A stretch of 64,000 nt of DNA. Origin: Tricholoma matsutake (Eukaryota; Basidiomycota; Agaricomycetes; Agaricales; Tricholomataceae). This document shows positions 30,520 to 42,118 of the stretch, in pieces. Position numbers and translations under genes: made by a program. A model generated the notes under the pieces. That model saw only the letters and a program-made list of their open reading frames with translations, was not told the DNA's origin and made no database searches. The DNA lies in contig AP026549.1 in NCBI GenBank assembly GCA_026075535.2, forward strand, positions 6,634,001 through 6,698,000. The letters run 5' to 3'. Within the stretch, counting starts at the first letter, position 1; every line of letters starts with the position of its first letter.

Positions 30520-32120
30520 ATGGTGTTTGGGGGTAAGTTTTTTCTTTCTTTTTCTTCTTTTTACTAACTACTTCAATTTCATTTTTAGGTTATAAGCATC
30601 TTGTAACAATGGGACCCCATTACACTGCCCTACTCACAGGGTGGTGGATGGCAGGGTGATGACCAACTGGCAAACCAATGCCCAACAATGAGGAACAGCA
30701 AATGACAGGGAACAAATGAGGGGACGACCCAACACACACCAGTACCAGCACCCCAACAATGAGGGATGATTGGAATGGGGTGAAGAGGGTGACAGCAACA
30801 ATGAGGGAATGGGGATGACACCACCAATGCAAGCACCGCCTGTCAACAAAAACAATGATGAGCAACTCAGCACTTGCCCCCAGCCCTGTGAGCAACTGCT
30901 CGTAGGGTGGATTGCAGGTGTTGGTAGCCAACAATGAGGGACGACAGACATAAGGGCAGGATGATGGGGCCAGGGAACAACAGCAGAAAAAGGGCCCAGG
31001 AGATGTCATCGACGTCTCCTGGGCTGTAGGTATGTTTTTTTCTTTGTCTTTTCATTTTATCATTACTGACTAAAAGTTTTCAGTACTAATTAGTGACTAT
31101 GATGGTTGCTACCACCACCACCAACTCACCACCATAATGGCACCCCAAACTGCTGCTGTGAGCAACTGCTCGCGGGGTGGAAACAGGGAGCAATGGGGAT
31201 AGGAATGACAGGAGAGGGAGTGGGCCATGGGGTGGCACGCGAGGAAAAGGGCCCAATGATGGCGACGACGATAGGCACAGCATGGCGAACAACACACCAC
31301 CCACCCCCAGCCTCATGAGCAACTGCTCATGGGGTGGATTGTGGGTGGAATAATGAGGAGGGCCGAACAAAAAAAAAAGGCCCAAGAGATGTCGACAATG
31401 TCTCTTGGGCCACAGGTATGTTTTTTTTTCTCTTGTTTCATTTTCATTTTACTAATGAATGTTTTAGGTACTATTTTAACTATTGACAACCATGAGGACA
31501 ACATAGTGTTGCCATGGCTCAGCCACATTTTTTTGCTACTTTGGGAAATAAAATAGCTAAAATTCTGAAAATATTTGAGGACCTAGATCACCTGATAAGC
31601 TGAGGGGTCCTCTGCCAACTCTAAGTGATCCGACCACTGGTTCCCACATTATGTAAGCAGCTTAAAATGCAGCTTAGCAAGCCACCATCCAAGCCACTTA
31701 AATAATGTGGGAACCAGTGGTCAGATCACTTAGAGTTGGCAGAGGACCCCTCAGCTTATCAGGTGATCTAGGTCCTCAAATATTTTCAGAATTTTAGCTA
31801 TTTTATTTCCCAAAGTAGCAAAAAAACACAGCTGAGCTGTGGCAACACTAGGACAACAGGACACAATCAGCACCCACCACCACCATTGTGAGCCCCTGCT
31901 CATGAGGTGGATCCTGGGTGCTCAACCATGAACCAACAATGACAAGAGGGGGAATGAAACAGGGGCCAACAATGCAGAGATGGGGACAGGGGACAGAGGA
32001 GGAGGATGACCACAATGACAATGAAAATGACAGAACAGGGAGCATTAGGCAGGGACAATGGGGGGCCCAAGTTTATTAGTTTTCGTCCTCTCTTTTTTAT
32101 TCCTACTAACTAATGTCACT
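30520..32120 (+). repeat. Hairpin plus intron-like modules in hAT-A
   Basis: Repeated units contain two kinds of palindrome. The first is GAGCA-AC-TGCTC with variable flanks (30887-30910, 31157-31180, 31314-31331 as perfect CATGAGCAACTGCTCATG, 31887-31904). The second is an exon-end hairpin around GGCCCAAGAGA...TCTCTTGGGCC (31379-31411) or GCCCAGGAGA...TCTCCTGGGC (30994-31024). The second kind is followed by CAGGTATGT- or TAGGTATGT-like donor sites, a T-rich tract, ACTAAY and TTTTAG. Between them lie low-complexity AACAATGAGGGACGA phrases. No conserved protein is seen. Related palindromes occur in the element at 59160-60616. Confidence 0.6.
31504..31850. mobile_element. Foldback MITE inside hAT-A, TSD GGACAACA
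   Basis: The 347-bp unit is an almost perfect inverted repeat with arms of about 150 bp. It starts TAGTGTTGCCATGGCTCAGC and ends with the complement GGCAACACTA. The 8-bp GGACAACA flanks it at 31496-31503 and 31851-31858. It has no coding capacity. The 8-bp duplication and TAG start point to hAT-type mobilisation. The ends differ from those of hAT-A, so another transposase would have moved it. Confidence 0.9.
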
Positions 32121-32382
32121 TGCATGAAGTCATGACTGCCACCTCCCTCCTGGGGAGGTGACAATTAAATTAGTTAGTTTAGATAATATAATATATATTT
32201 GGTATGAGACCCATGTGGGAATTGACACAGCACTGGGTGTCAATGAAAAGCTGTGATGCTGCACTGCCTTGTGTGGTGTGCCACTCAAATTCCAATTCAA
32301 ACTCCACCTATCAACGTGCAGTGAGTCATTTTCCAAATGATGTGGCCTTCCTCACTCACCAACATCATGATACCACACACAA

Positions 32383-35349
32383 ATGCCTTGGAGGCCTGCT
32401 GCCCCTAGTGTCCCTGCTGCTGTTGCTCCACCTACTGCCCCTGCTCTGGTTCAAGTAGACTCTGACAGTGATAGCAGTCAACCTGGGCCTGCCATTCTTA
32501 TCTCTCCTGTCAAGGCTTGGGCTGTGAAGCGAGGGATTGCAAACAAGAGTGATAAGGATGTATGGAGCTTGCCAGATAATGACATTATTGGTGAGTGGTT
32601 GTTTCCCCCAAAAGAATAGAGCTGATTTGTGCATATTTAGAGGGTTCAAAAGCTACCTAGCCCTCATCTGTCTATGATCACTTTGATATCACCCTACATT
32701 GTGAGATGGGTGCTAGGGGTAGACCCAAGATGTTATCCTTTGTATTTAGTTGTAAGGTTGACCCTGCCCATCATCCTGCCAATATTCGTGCCCAAATGTC
32801 CACTGGCCATGGAACAAAAAATATCCAAGATGGTGTCAAGGCATGTGATAAGTGTGTAAGCACTGTTACCAACACTACCATGGTTGAATCTACTGGCTGG
32901 CCCTATTCAGCAGCAGCCCATTGTACCCTGATTGCTATGTGGTGTGCCAAAAACCACTGCCCTTTTAATTCTGTCTTGGATGAAGATTATCAGGCAGAGG
33001 TGGAGATGCTCCATCCTGGAACCATTCTCCCTCATCTCACATGATATCAAATCTATCTATGCCAAAATGTCAAAGAATGTCCAGAATTATTTCATGGTGA
33101 CATATATTCTATTTCGATGCAACTGTTACCATATTAATAAATATATGACTAGGCTCTTAACTCCACCATTCATTTGGTCTTGGATGGGTGGACAGCACCC
33201 ATTGTTGCATCTTTTCTGGGAATTGTTGTTGTGTGGTATTCAAATGGTATCATCCATCATGCTATCCTTGAATTTATATGGTTAGTGTCCCTTGTAGCTC
33301 AAAATGTATTCTGTCTGACTAATTTTAGGTTAACTCAAAAACATGATGGAGTATATCTTGCCACAGTTGTTGCCAATTGTTTGAAATGGTTTGGACTTGA
33401 GGAACTGGTTTGCTTCTTATTTTCCTTTTTCTTTTTTAATCCAAGCTAATGCAAATTAAATTTTAGCTTCTTTCCCTTTGTATGGATAATGCTAGTAATA
33501 ATGATGGACTGGTGAGATATCTTTCTATCCTCATTCCATCCTTTCATGGAATGGCTGCTTGTGGTCAGTGCTTTCTACATATTATCAATCTTTTGGCAAA
33601 GGTACATTTCAATACAATCATTTTCTCATGGCACTAATGAATTTTCAGATTTTTATATCTTTCTTCTTTTGACTGCCAAAGAAGAAACAAGCTGCTACTG
33701 TCCACAGTGAGTTTAACACTATCTATTCAATTTGTTGGAGAAGAGAAATAACCCATAGTTTCAGCTGCTGTTGAATCTGATGATGTCTCTGATGATGAGC
33801 TTGCTGTGGAAGAGGAAGGTGTTGCAACTGATGCTGCTGCTGTGCCAGATGATGGTAGGGATGCTCATGATTCAGCTGTTGTCAGAACTACTCATGATAA
33901 GGCCATTGAGAAAATGAGAGCAAAGGGTGTAGAGATTGATGAAGAGGAGAACAAAATGGCACTTCAGCTTTTCCCCTGAGTATGCATAACATTCTTGTGT
34001 CATAATTGACTTGTATGACATTAATCTTGTGTATTAGATTGCTGGTCTTGCTCGACATGTTCATGACAGTTCAACACTGAAGGAGAGGTTTGACACTCTT
34101 GTTTCCAATGACAAGGACCTTCCTGGAGACAAGACAGCACTTGATCGCCATGTTCCTACTTGATGGAATTCAGATCTCACATGCTTAGATGCTCACCTAT
34201 ACTTCAGAAGTCCTGTTGAACAACTCACTGGGGCTGCTGTCAATAAGCTACAAGCTTACTGACTTTCAGAAGAGCAGTGGAATCTTGCTGAGATGCTAAG
34301 TGCCATACTTGAGGTTATAATACTTGTCTTTCATAAGCAAATAACTGATTTTAATTTTGTGACAGATTTTTGAAGAACCAACAAAACTGTTTTCACAATC
34401 TCAGGTTCCTCTTATTGCAGATGTCTTACCTATGCTGGATTCCATTGAACAATCAATGACCCTTGTTTGTGATGATGAAGACATGGAGTTGCCAAATGTT
34501 GTCCATGTTGCAGCTCAAGCAGTCCTTCTTCTGATTGACAAATACTACTGTCTCATGAAGGACTGTGAGCTATACACAATTGCTATAGGTTAGTACTTTT
34601 TTTTCTTTTCTCTGTTCTAGGCTCATATTATTCAGTCATGTTCCCTAACAAGAAACTCAAGTGGTTCAAAGATCATGGCCACTCTGCTGCACAGATCCGA
34701 GATATCAAGAAGTTGGTTGTCACTCATTGGAATGAAACTTACAAGGGAGATGAAGAACCTCCCCCAGCCACTGAAGCTTCTTGAAGAGGCAAGGTAAGTG
34801 ACTCCATTGTGACTCTGAGTTTAAATAACAATGCTTTTATTTTAGATGAAGTCAAAGTGGGTTAGAACACAGGACCTTGATAATTCTCAAGACCCCAACA
34901 CAATCAGTACATATTTGACTGACCCAGTTATCAAGTCTTCTGCTGTTAAAGAGGCTGGGGGAGTTATGAAGTATTGGGATTGAGCTACTCAGCATCGTGC
35001 TCAGGTGTCAAAGATGGGACTTGACTTTTGCTCTGCACCAGGTGACTTTCACTGTTTTTATTTTTATTTTTACTAAACCTTTTGTATAGCATCTTCTGTT
35101 GATGAGTGTGCATTTTCTGTTGGGAGGCTTGAGGTTAACCATCTTCAGCATAACACTAGTCCACAAACATTCAAGGCTCAGGTTGCCATTGGATCCTGGG
35201 CAAGAACTCCATTGTACCCAGGACTTTCAGAGACCATCAAGATTGTTGAGAAGCAGATGCAAGGTGAGAATAGGACAAGGGCAGGTGAGAAAGAAGCTGA
35301 GACAGATGATGAAGAGGACTCAGATGAAGAAGCCAGATTTTTTTTGTGA
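32383..35349 (+). pseudogene. hAT-A transposase (spliced, with stops)
   Basis: An N-terminal region (AWAVKRGIANKSDKDVWSLP, then a zinc-finger-like MGARGRPKMLSFVF...ACDKC) precedes the DDE core. Exons joined by short GT..AG introns read VLDGWTAPIVASFLGIVVVW, LTQKHDGVYLATVVANCLKW, SLCMDNASNNDGLVRYL (core Asp), CFLHIINLLAK, SFFF-LPKKK, LARHVHDSSTLKERFDTL and RHVPT-WNSDLTCLDA. The dimerisation domain closes with VDECAFSVGRLEVNHLQHNT and AIGSWARTPLYPG, the hAT C-terminal signature. TGA replaces Arg in PTRWNS-like, AYRLSEE-like and YWDRAT-like positions. It encodes cut-and-paste transposition in an intact copy. Stop near 35347. Confidence 0.9.
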
Positions 35350-35965
35350 TATTGAATTTGTAACAGTTGCCATAGTATTTGTTTTTTTGCATTTCTGATG
35401 ACCAGCTCTCATGCTTTTGTATATGCAATATTCATTTGTCTTTTATATATTTAAAATTTTTGAAAGTTTTTGTGCATATTATACCAGTAAGGGTGTTTAA
35501 AGAGAGAAAAATAAATTCTTAATTTTGTGCAATATTTGATAAGAAAATCTCAAAATACTATACCACATTGGTGTAACTCTATATAAAATGATCTTTAGGC
35601 TATTTTCAAGGAATAAATAAATAAATCCCAACAATAAATTATATAGTCCAATACACAAGTCTTGTAAGCACCTACTCAAATATTTTCATGATTTTACATG
35701 CCTAATTGAATCAGTGACATTCAATTTCTCTTGGTAATATCCAAAAATGCATTGAAACACTAAATTTGCCTTTTCCTCAGTGATAGGTACTTCAAACACA
35801 TAACTATTAGTTGTATACTAGTAGTTACACATCAACAGTGCATATTACAACAACCTTTTGGTAAAAAGTTCACTTATCAGTTTTGTGGATGATGTGGATA
35901 ATCCATGGATATCATCCATATCCACAAGAATTTATCCACCATCCATGGTAGTCCCTAAATCTGGC

Positions 35966-36240
35966 ACATGACACTTTGGGCCATTTTGGCTTTGACAAAA
36001 GCTATGAATCCCTCTGCGGCTCGTATTGCTGGCCAAACATGCACTGGGACTTGGAAAATGCATACATCCCATCATGCACTGAGTGCCAGAGAAACAAAAA
36101 CTGGACCACAAAACCCACCAGTCCCTTGCACCCACTACCAGTACCTGATGACTGGTTTGACACTGTTCCCCTGGATTTCATTGGCCCACTACCAGAGGAG
36201 AATGGAAAGGACACCATCCTAACCATGACCGACCTCCTTG
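35966..36240 (+). pseudogene. G5 integrase: zinc-binding domain and start of core
   Basis: Directly after the hAT target duplication the frame continues HDTLGHFGFDKSYESLCGSY, CWPNMHWDLENAYIPSCTEC (HHCC), then LPVPDDWFDTVPLDFIGPLP with the first catalytic Asp, and DTILTMTDLLGA, where G6 is inserted. This short part has no stops. Confidence 0.9.
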
Positions 36241-36245
36241 GTGCT

Positions 36246-36650
36246 TGTTAGGAAACCACCCCATTATCTAATAAATTTTCATTTTTATTTTATTATGTCA
36301 AATTATGCTACATGATGCCAAATTACGCTACACTTTGATAGCATGAGAATTTTATTTTGCATGCATCAAAATGTACGTGCATGTATGAGTGCGTCGGTAA
36401 CAACAATGTACAACATATGTAACATAGTATATAAACCCTAAATATACGCCTAGGGGACCCTAGTTGTGTTCTCTTAGGTATTCCACCTACGTTTTTGGTG
36501 TGAAAGGCCTATCTCAACAAACTCACCTATTAATAACCCCTCACATCAAAACCATCAATTCCCCCATCATGAGCATGGATCCTGCCCCCTTCTTGTAGAG
36601 AGAACCCACATGATCTTAGCTAGCAGATAGTGGGTGTCACCACCCTAACA
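36246..36650 (+). repeat. G6 5' LTR
   Basis: Starts TGTTAGGAAACCACCCC, ends CACCCTAACA, with TATATAAA at about 36430-36437. Most differences from the 3' copy are at CpG sites, with roughly seven others. Confidence 0.95.
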
Positions 36651-37012
36651 GAAGAACACAACTTCCCATGTCAGTGCGCCTTCTCTTAATTGCACATACA
36701 TCATTGTTTCACTGTGCCACATCCAATTACTCATCCTTTCGGCATGAGCCAGAAGTATTTGTATATATGTAATCTACCTTTTCTTTTGTAAGCCAATGCC
36801 AGGCCTCGCCTTACATTGCAACTGCCAGTGATCGAGAGGCAGCACTCGTCATTAGGACAGCTGCAACCAGACAACCAATTGGATCTGGTTTAGTTACAAT
36901 TTACATCACTCTATTTGGATGACTATTTTAGTTACAAGCCAAATTCAGTGTTATCTCCAAGATCAGGCACTGTTGGAAGGGTTATTGATCTGAAGTGTCA
37001 GATTAGGCACCT

Positions 37013-37112
37013 GATGAATGATGAACAATTGACGAACAATTGACGAACAATTGACGAACAATTGATGAACAATTGACGAACAATTGACGAACAATTGATG
37101 AGCAATTGATGA
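37013..37112 (+). repeat. 11-bp tandem repeat in G6 leader
   Basis: About eight consecutive copies of GAACAATTGAC (with GAACAATTGAT variants) lie between the 5' LTR and the gag ATG at 37204. Each copy holds the palindrome CAATTG. It may be a packaging or expression element of the leader, or slippage; no function is shown. Confidence 0.85.
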
Positions 37113-37203
37113 ACCATCACGTGACCTGTAAATGTTTGGAGAGGTCTCGAAGAAAAAATCTTGAATTTTGTTGAAGAAGTGATTCATCACAGATTCTACA
37201 ATT

Positions 37204-38294
37204 ATGTCCAAAGCTTCAACTTCTAATTCTGGCCCTAATCCTGTTGTCACACTAGCACTAGAGGCAAAAATTGATGCACTTACAGTGCAAATGTCCCAAT
37301 TACATAGTGTCAGTGTTGGCAGCATCACAGCCCAGACAAGTGGAAGTACAGCCAGAGACAACAGGAGAAAGAGATGATGAGATAGAGGAGATGGTGGAGT
37401 GGATATCGCAGGAGGATGAGACGGTGGAGAAATCCGGAAATGGAAAAGCATGCTTACCTAAGTACGCACCCCCGCAAATCTTTGACAGTACCATGGAGAA
37501 TACAAAATCCTTCATCACCTCTATAGTATTGTACATCCATGGGAGGAAGCCAGAGTTTCGTACAGCCGAGTCTAGGATTATGTTTGCTCTCTCATACATT
37601 CAGGGGGGGAAAGCACAGTTCTGGAGAAACAAGGCTATTAATCAAATTGCTGCGGGAAATAAACCATTTGCAACCTTCAAGGAATTTCTGGAGAGATTGG
37701 AGGCACAGTTTGGAGACCCTAATCCAAAGGCGACAGCCAATGCTAAATCAAAAACCATGTGCCAAGGTTCCCTAATGGTGGATGAATTTATTTTGCAGTT
37801 CAAAGCAGAAGCTTCACAAATGGACATGGGAGAAGCTGCATTGGTAGAGTTTTTGAAAGCAGGATTAAATCCCTCTTTATTCAAGTCTATCTACCGACTA
37901 CCTTCTACGCCAGAGAAGTTGGACGAGTGGTATAATTGGGCAATGTGCCTTGACCGGCAATATTGGCAAGTCAAAGTTGATGTACGGAAGTAGTAAATTT
38001 GGAAAGTGATCAGGAGGAAAGTCCGAGAAAGGAAAGGCACCTCAAGCACAAGCTCCGAGGGCACAGCCACTGGCCATGGCAGTGACACCTACAGTTACAG
38101 AGTCAGCAGCACCAGCAGAGGCAATGGAGGTTGATCAAGCAGGGAGATGAGCCCCACTTAAATGTTTTAACTGTGGGCAGTTAGGACACATTTCTAGGAA
38201 TTGTAGGCAGAAAAGAAAGATTAGGGAAGCTACAATCAAGGAAGTGAAGCCGGAGGAAAGCAAGCAGAAGAATTTAGTGGAAGAGTCCCAGTGA
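37204..38294 (+). pseudogene. G6 gag with canonical zinc knuckle
   Basis: ATG 37204 gives MSKASTSNSGPNPVVTLALE, shifts frame near 37310, then runs openly: ETTGERDDEIEEMVEWISQE, YAPPQIFDSTMENTKSFITS, ESRIMFALSYIQGGKAQFWR, NKPFATFKEFLERLEAQFGD and AALVEFLKAGLNPSLFKSIY. These are the capsid blocks. After a stop at 37991 the next frame has a Pro/Ala-rich linker (AMEVDQAG) and the knuckle CFNCGQLGHISRNC, the standard CX2CX4HX4C. It is broken by two shifts and TGA codons. Confidence 0.85.
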
Positions 38295-38459
38295 AGGTTT
38301 CCCCATTGGTGACCCAGAATTGTTACAATGTATTAGTATCTGAGGAAACCCAGAGCAAATCAGAAAAGGAAATCGAGGAGGAGTATAACCATTCTGAATC
38401 ACGTGACAATTTTCATGCATCATTTCCGAAAACTCCTAAATTCTTTATTTGCTCTGCAT

Positions 38460-39129
38460 GAATAGAACCCGAAATCACCTTGACTGTGGGACTGAAGACA
38501 GTGGACATGCATGCAGCTATTGATATGGAAGCGTTGCTTGATAATGGTGCTACAGGATTATTTATTAATCGATCTTTAATTACTGGAAACGATATTAACA
38601 CACGCAAGCTGGCGCAACCTATAATGGTGTACAATATTGACAGAACAGTCAATCGTGGAGGAACTATCAAGGAGGAGGTGACTGTGATCCTAAAGTATCA
38701 GGAGCATCAGGAGCAAGCCATATTTGAAGTGTGCGATCTTGGGAAAACCAATCTAATAATAGGATGTCTGTGGTTATGGAAGCATAATCCCAAAATTGAT
38801 TGGAAAACTGGGAAAGTACAAATGACTTGTTGTCCTAAGGAATGTAATGTGTATGGGAGGAAGATGAAGAAGGAGAAAAGGAAAAAGAAAGAGAAAGAAC
38901 ATCCAAGGAAATATTCTGTTACGATGGAGGAAGTGGAGGATGAGGAAATGCCAAATGGGGAAGTTCCAATCATGATCGAGAAAGAAGAGCAGAGCAAACC
39001 TTTAGAACAATTTGTGGAGGACAGTTGTGGGACAAGAATATCGTGAAGGTGGAGAAGCCAGTGGAGGAATGGGTGCCAAAAGTGTATCATGAACATCTGT
39101 CAGTGTTCCAGAAGAAGGAGTCTGAGTGA
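38460..39129 (+). pseudogene. G6 protease and linker
   Basis: The active site reads MEALLDNGATGLFINRSLIT: D-N-G replaces the usual D-S/T-G. Then LAQPIMVYNIDRTVNRGGTI, EVCDLGKTNLIIGCLWLWKH and NPKIDWKTGKVQMT complete the retropepsin. A Lys/Glu-rich linker (KKEKRKKKEKE) and an acidic part lead to RT. Whether D-N-G arose by decay (AGT to AAT) or is native cannot be told from one copy. Confidence 0.8.
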
Positions 39130-40758
39130 ATGCCGGTGCAGAAGCCATGGGATCATGCGATTGAGATGAAGCCAGGGTTTGTGCCAAAGAAGTCGAAGGT
39201 ATATCCATTATCTGCAATGGAACAAGAAGAAGTGGATGCATTCCTGAAGGAGCAATTGCACAAAGGATACATACAACCTTTGAAATCACTGCAGACGTCA
39301 CCAATATTCTTTGTGCCAAAGAAAGACCAAAGGAAGAGGATGTGTACAGATTATAGGTATCTGAATGAGTGGACAGTAAAGAATGCGTACCCCCTGCCAT
39401 TAATTTCAGAAATAATTGACAAGGTGGGAAAAGCCAAGGTCTTTACAAAATTGGATTTACGATGGGGATACAACAATGTACAAATAAAGAAAGGAGATGA
39501 GTGGAAGGCTGCATTTGCCACATGTCGAGGATCCTTTGAGCTGCTTGTCATGTTTTTTGGGATGACTAATAGTCCCCCAACCTTTCAAAATATGATGAAC
39601 AACATTTTCAAGGATGTAATAGACAAAGGCATGGTGATAATATTTATTGACGACATTCTGATATTCATGGAGGATGAAGAAAATCATGAGGTGATAGTAC
39701 AGGAGGTGTTATGGAGGTTGGCGGAGAATGATCTATTTTTGAAACCAAAGAAGTGTGTGTTTGGGGCAAGCAAGACTGAGTTCCTAGGATTATTGATTGG
39801 CCCTGACAGGATCAAAATGGATCCAATCAAGGTACTGGCAATCACAGATTGGCCTGCACCCACCCATGTCAAGGAGGTTCAAGCCTTCTTGGGACTTGCA
39901 AATTATTATCGTTGTTTTGTGCACAATTTTTTTTAAATTGCTGCACCCTTACATAACCTTATGCAAAAGGGAGTAGTGTGGAGGTGGGGAGAGCAGCAGC
40001 AGACAGCATTTGAGGAGTTGAAGAGGAAGTTTGTGGAGGGACCAATATTAGCCCTAGTAGATTTCACATGCCCTTTGCGAGTGGAATCCGATGCATCCGA
40101 TTTTGCTACTGGAGCAGTATTATCAATGCTGTGTGAAGATGACAAATGGCATCCTTGTGCATACTTGTCAAACGGGTTGAATGATGTGGAAAGGAATTAT
40201 GATGTGCATGACAAAGAAATGTTGGGGATAATACAAGCATTGGAGGCGTGGAGGCATTATTTGGAGGGATGTACGCATGAGATTGAGATCTGGACAGATC
40301 ATGAAAATCTGCAATACTTCATGTCCACTAAAAAGCTTAATCACAGGCAAGCACGTTGGGCACTATTCCTATCGTGTTTCAATTTTCACTTGGTCCACAA
40401 AGCGGGAAGCTTAATGAGGAAAGCAGATGCATTATCCAGACATATTGATCATAAAAGGGGGGTGGAGGAGGACAATAAGAATGTTACCTTACTCAAACCC
40501 AAATACTTTTGTATTTGCGCTATGCGTCAAGGGCATCTATTAATAGATAGCTCGGAAACAGAAATGTTGTCTAAAATTAGACAATGTTTGGAAATGGATG
40601 ATGAAGTAGTGGAAGCCATGAAAGCTCTGAAGGGAGAGAAGAAAGGTAATATCAAACAAGATGAATGGGCTGAGGAACAAGGGTTGGTTGTTTCAAGGAA
40701 AAGTGTATGTACCGAAGGATCAGGATTTGTGAAGGGAGATCGTCCGGTTACATCATAA
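39130..40758 (+). pseudogene. G6 reverse transcriptase and RNase H (two long open frames)
   Basis: RT, open for 268 codons: KPWDHAIEMKPGFVPKKSKV, KGYIQPLKSLQTSPIFFVPK, CTDYRYLNEWTVKNAYPLPL, AKVFTKLDLRWGYNNVQIKK (catalytic Asp), FFGMTNSPPTFQNMMNNIF and active site FIDDILIF. One TAA at 39934 breaks the connection. RNase H, open for 265 codons: RVESDASDFATGAVLSMLCE, EMLGIIQALEAWRHYLEGCT, WTDHENLQYFMSTKKLNHRQ and RKADALSRHIDH. These are the best preserved pol domains in the window after G4. Confidence 0.95.
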
Positions 40759-42104
40759 TACGCTGACTGCTGGACACCCAGGAAGATGGAAGACATTGGA
40801 ATTAGTAATGAAAGATTATTGGTGGCCTGGAATTTCGAAGTATGTGTTGGGGGTATGTGGATGGATGTGATACATGCATGAGGGGGAAGAAATTTCCAGA
40901 AAAACCTGCAGGAAAATTAATGCTAAACCCTATACCTAAAGCACTGTGGCAAGATATATCTGTGGATTTTATTACTGGATTACCCAAAGCTCAAGGGTAC
41001 GATGCAATATTTGTAGTATGCGACCACTTCACAAAGGAGGTCCATATTATTCCTACTACTACAGAAACCTCATCATTGGGCTTGGTGTGCCTCTATCTAA
41101 ATCAGGTATGGTGGTTACATGGGTTACCCAATACCATTATCTCTGATTGTGGACCACAATTTGCTTCTGCATTTATGTGAGAACTGAACAACATATTGGG
41201 AATTCAAACTAAATTATCTATGGCATATCACCCGCAGACTGATGGGCAGACAGAGAGAATGAACCAGCAGTTGGAGCAGTACCTATGTATGTTTGTCAAC
41301 TACCAACAAACTGACTGGCCTGAATGGCTGGCAATTGCCAAATTTTCCCACAATAACAAGTTCCATTTGGCTACTCATATGTCACCCTTTTTTGTGAATT
41401 ATGGATATCATCCTCGCATGGGAGTAGAACCCAGAAGGGAAGTCAAAGTACAGTCAGTAGAAGACTTTGTATCTAAGATGCAAAAGGTACAAGAAGAAGC
41501 AGAGGCAGCATTGAAGAAAGCACATGATGACATGATGTGACATGCAGATCGTACTTGAGCACACGCTCCAGAGTACAAAGTTGGTGACTTGGTGTGGCTA
41601 AGTACCAAGGACCTGAATATTCCACAACCTTCAAGGAAACTTATGGAAAAACAAGTTGGCCCATATGCGATCTCTAAAGTAATCTCACCTAATGCGGTAG
41701 TGCTAAAATTACCCCGATCATTCAAGATTGATCCCAAGATTAATGTATCCCACCTATGCCCTTACTGCCCACCCACTATTCCTGGCCAACAAACTACTCC
41801 GCAACCTCCGATAATAGTAGAAGGTGCTCCAGAATACATAGTTGAAGAAATTCTAGACTCACGTCTTCGACGGAACAAATTGGAGTTCTTAATAAAGTGG
41901 AAAAACTATACTGATGAAAATAATTTGTGGGAACCCGAAGAGAATTGTAAGTGAGCACGTAATGTGATTGCCCAATTCTTTAAATGTAATCTGAATGCTC
42001 CGCATCACATTGTGAGAATGGTGTATGAGGGGATGAAATTCTGGCCATACCAAAATTTCACAGAGGGGACAGACATCATATTTTCTTGCCTGGAAGTTGA
42101 GGCA
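40759..42104 (+). pseudogene. G6 integrase and chromodomain
   Basis: HHCC region: LHHNTLTAGHPGRWKTLELV-like, DYWWPGISKYVLGYVDGCDT, CMRGKKFPEK. Core: ISVDFITGLPKAQGYDAIFV (Asp), GLPNTIISDCGPQFASAFM (second Asp, then TGA), YHPQTDGQTERMNQQLEQYL (Glu). C-terminal domain: GDLVWLSTKDLNIPQPSRKL and DPKINVSHLCPYCP. Chromodomain: YIVEEILDSRLRRNKLEFLI, KWKNYTDENNLWEPEENCK. A tail with ARNVIAQFFK continues past a TGA to 42104, just before the purine tract. Confidence 0.9.
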
Positions 42105-42118
42105 TAAAAGGGGGGTAA

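Larger units (their letters stand above)
30112..35957 (+). mobile_element. hAT-A: complete hAT DNA transposon, TSD AATCTGGC
   Basis: The terminal inverted repeat TAGGGACTACCATGGATG begins at 30112 and its complement ends at 35957. AATCTGGC flanks both sides (30104-30111 and 35958-35965). Excision in silico restores the G5 integrase reading LYNLAHDTLGHFG. Subterminal ATGGATAT/ATCCAT repeats cluster in the first and last 100 bp. Inside are a hairpin/intron repeat array (30.5-32.1 kb), a foldback MITE (31504-31850) and a spliced transposase pseudogene (32.4-35.35 kb). The transposase has TGA codons, so the copy is not autonomous now. Confidence 0.95.

Noticed and set aside
30620..31385. Minus-strand Ser/Pro/Cys-rich ORFs inside hAT-A
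   Set aside because: They arise from the low-complexity hairpin modules; overlapping frames are equally open.
37013..37112. CRISPR-like array
   Set aside because: The 11-bp units are contiguous without spacers, and the window is eukaryotic.
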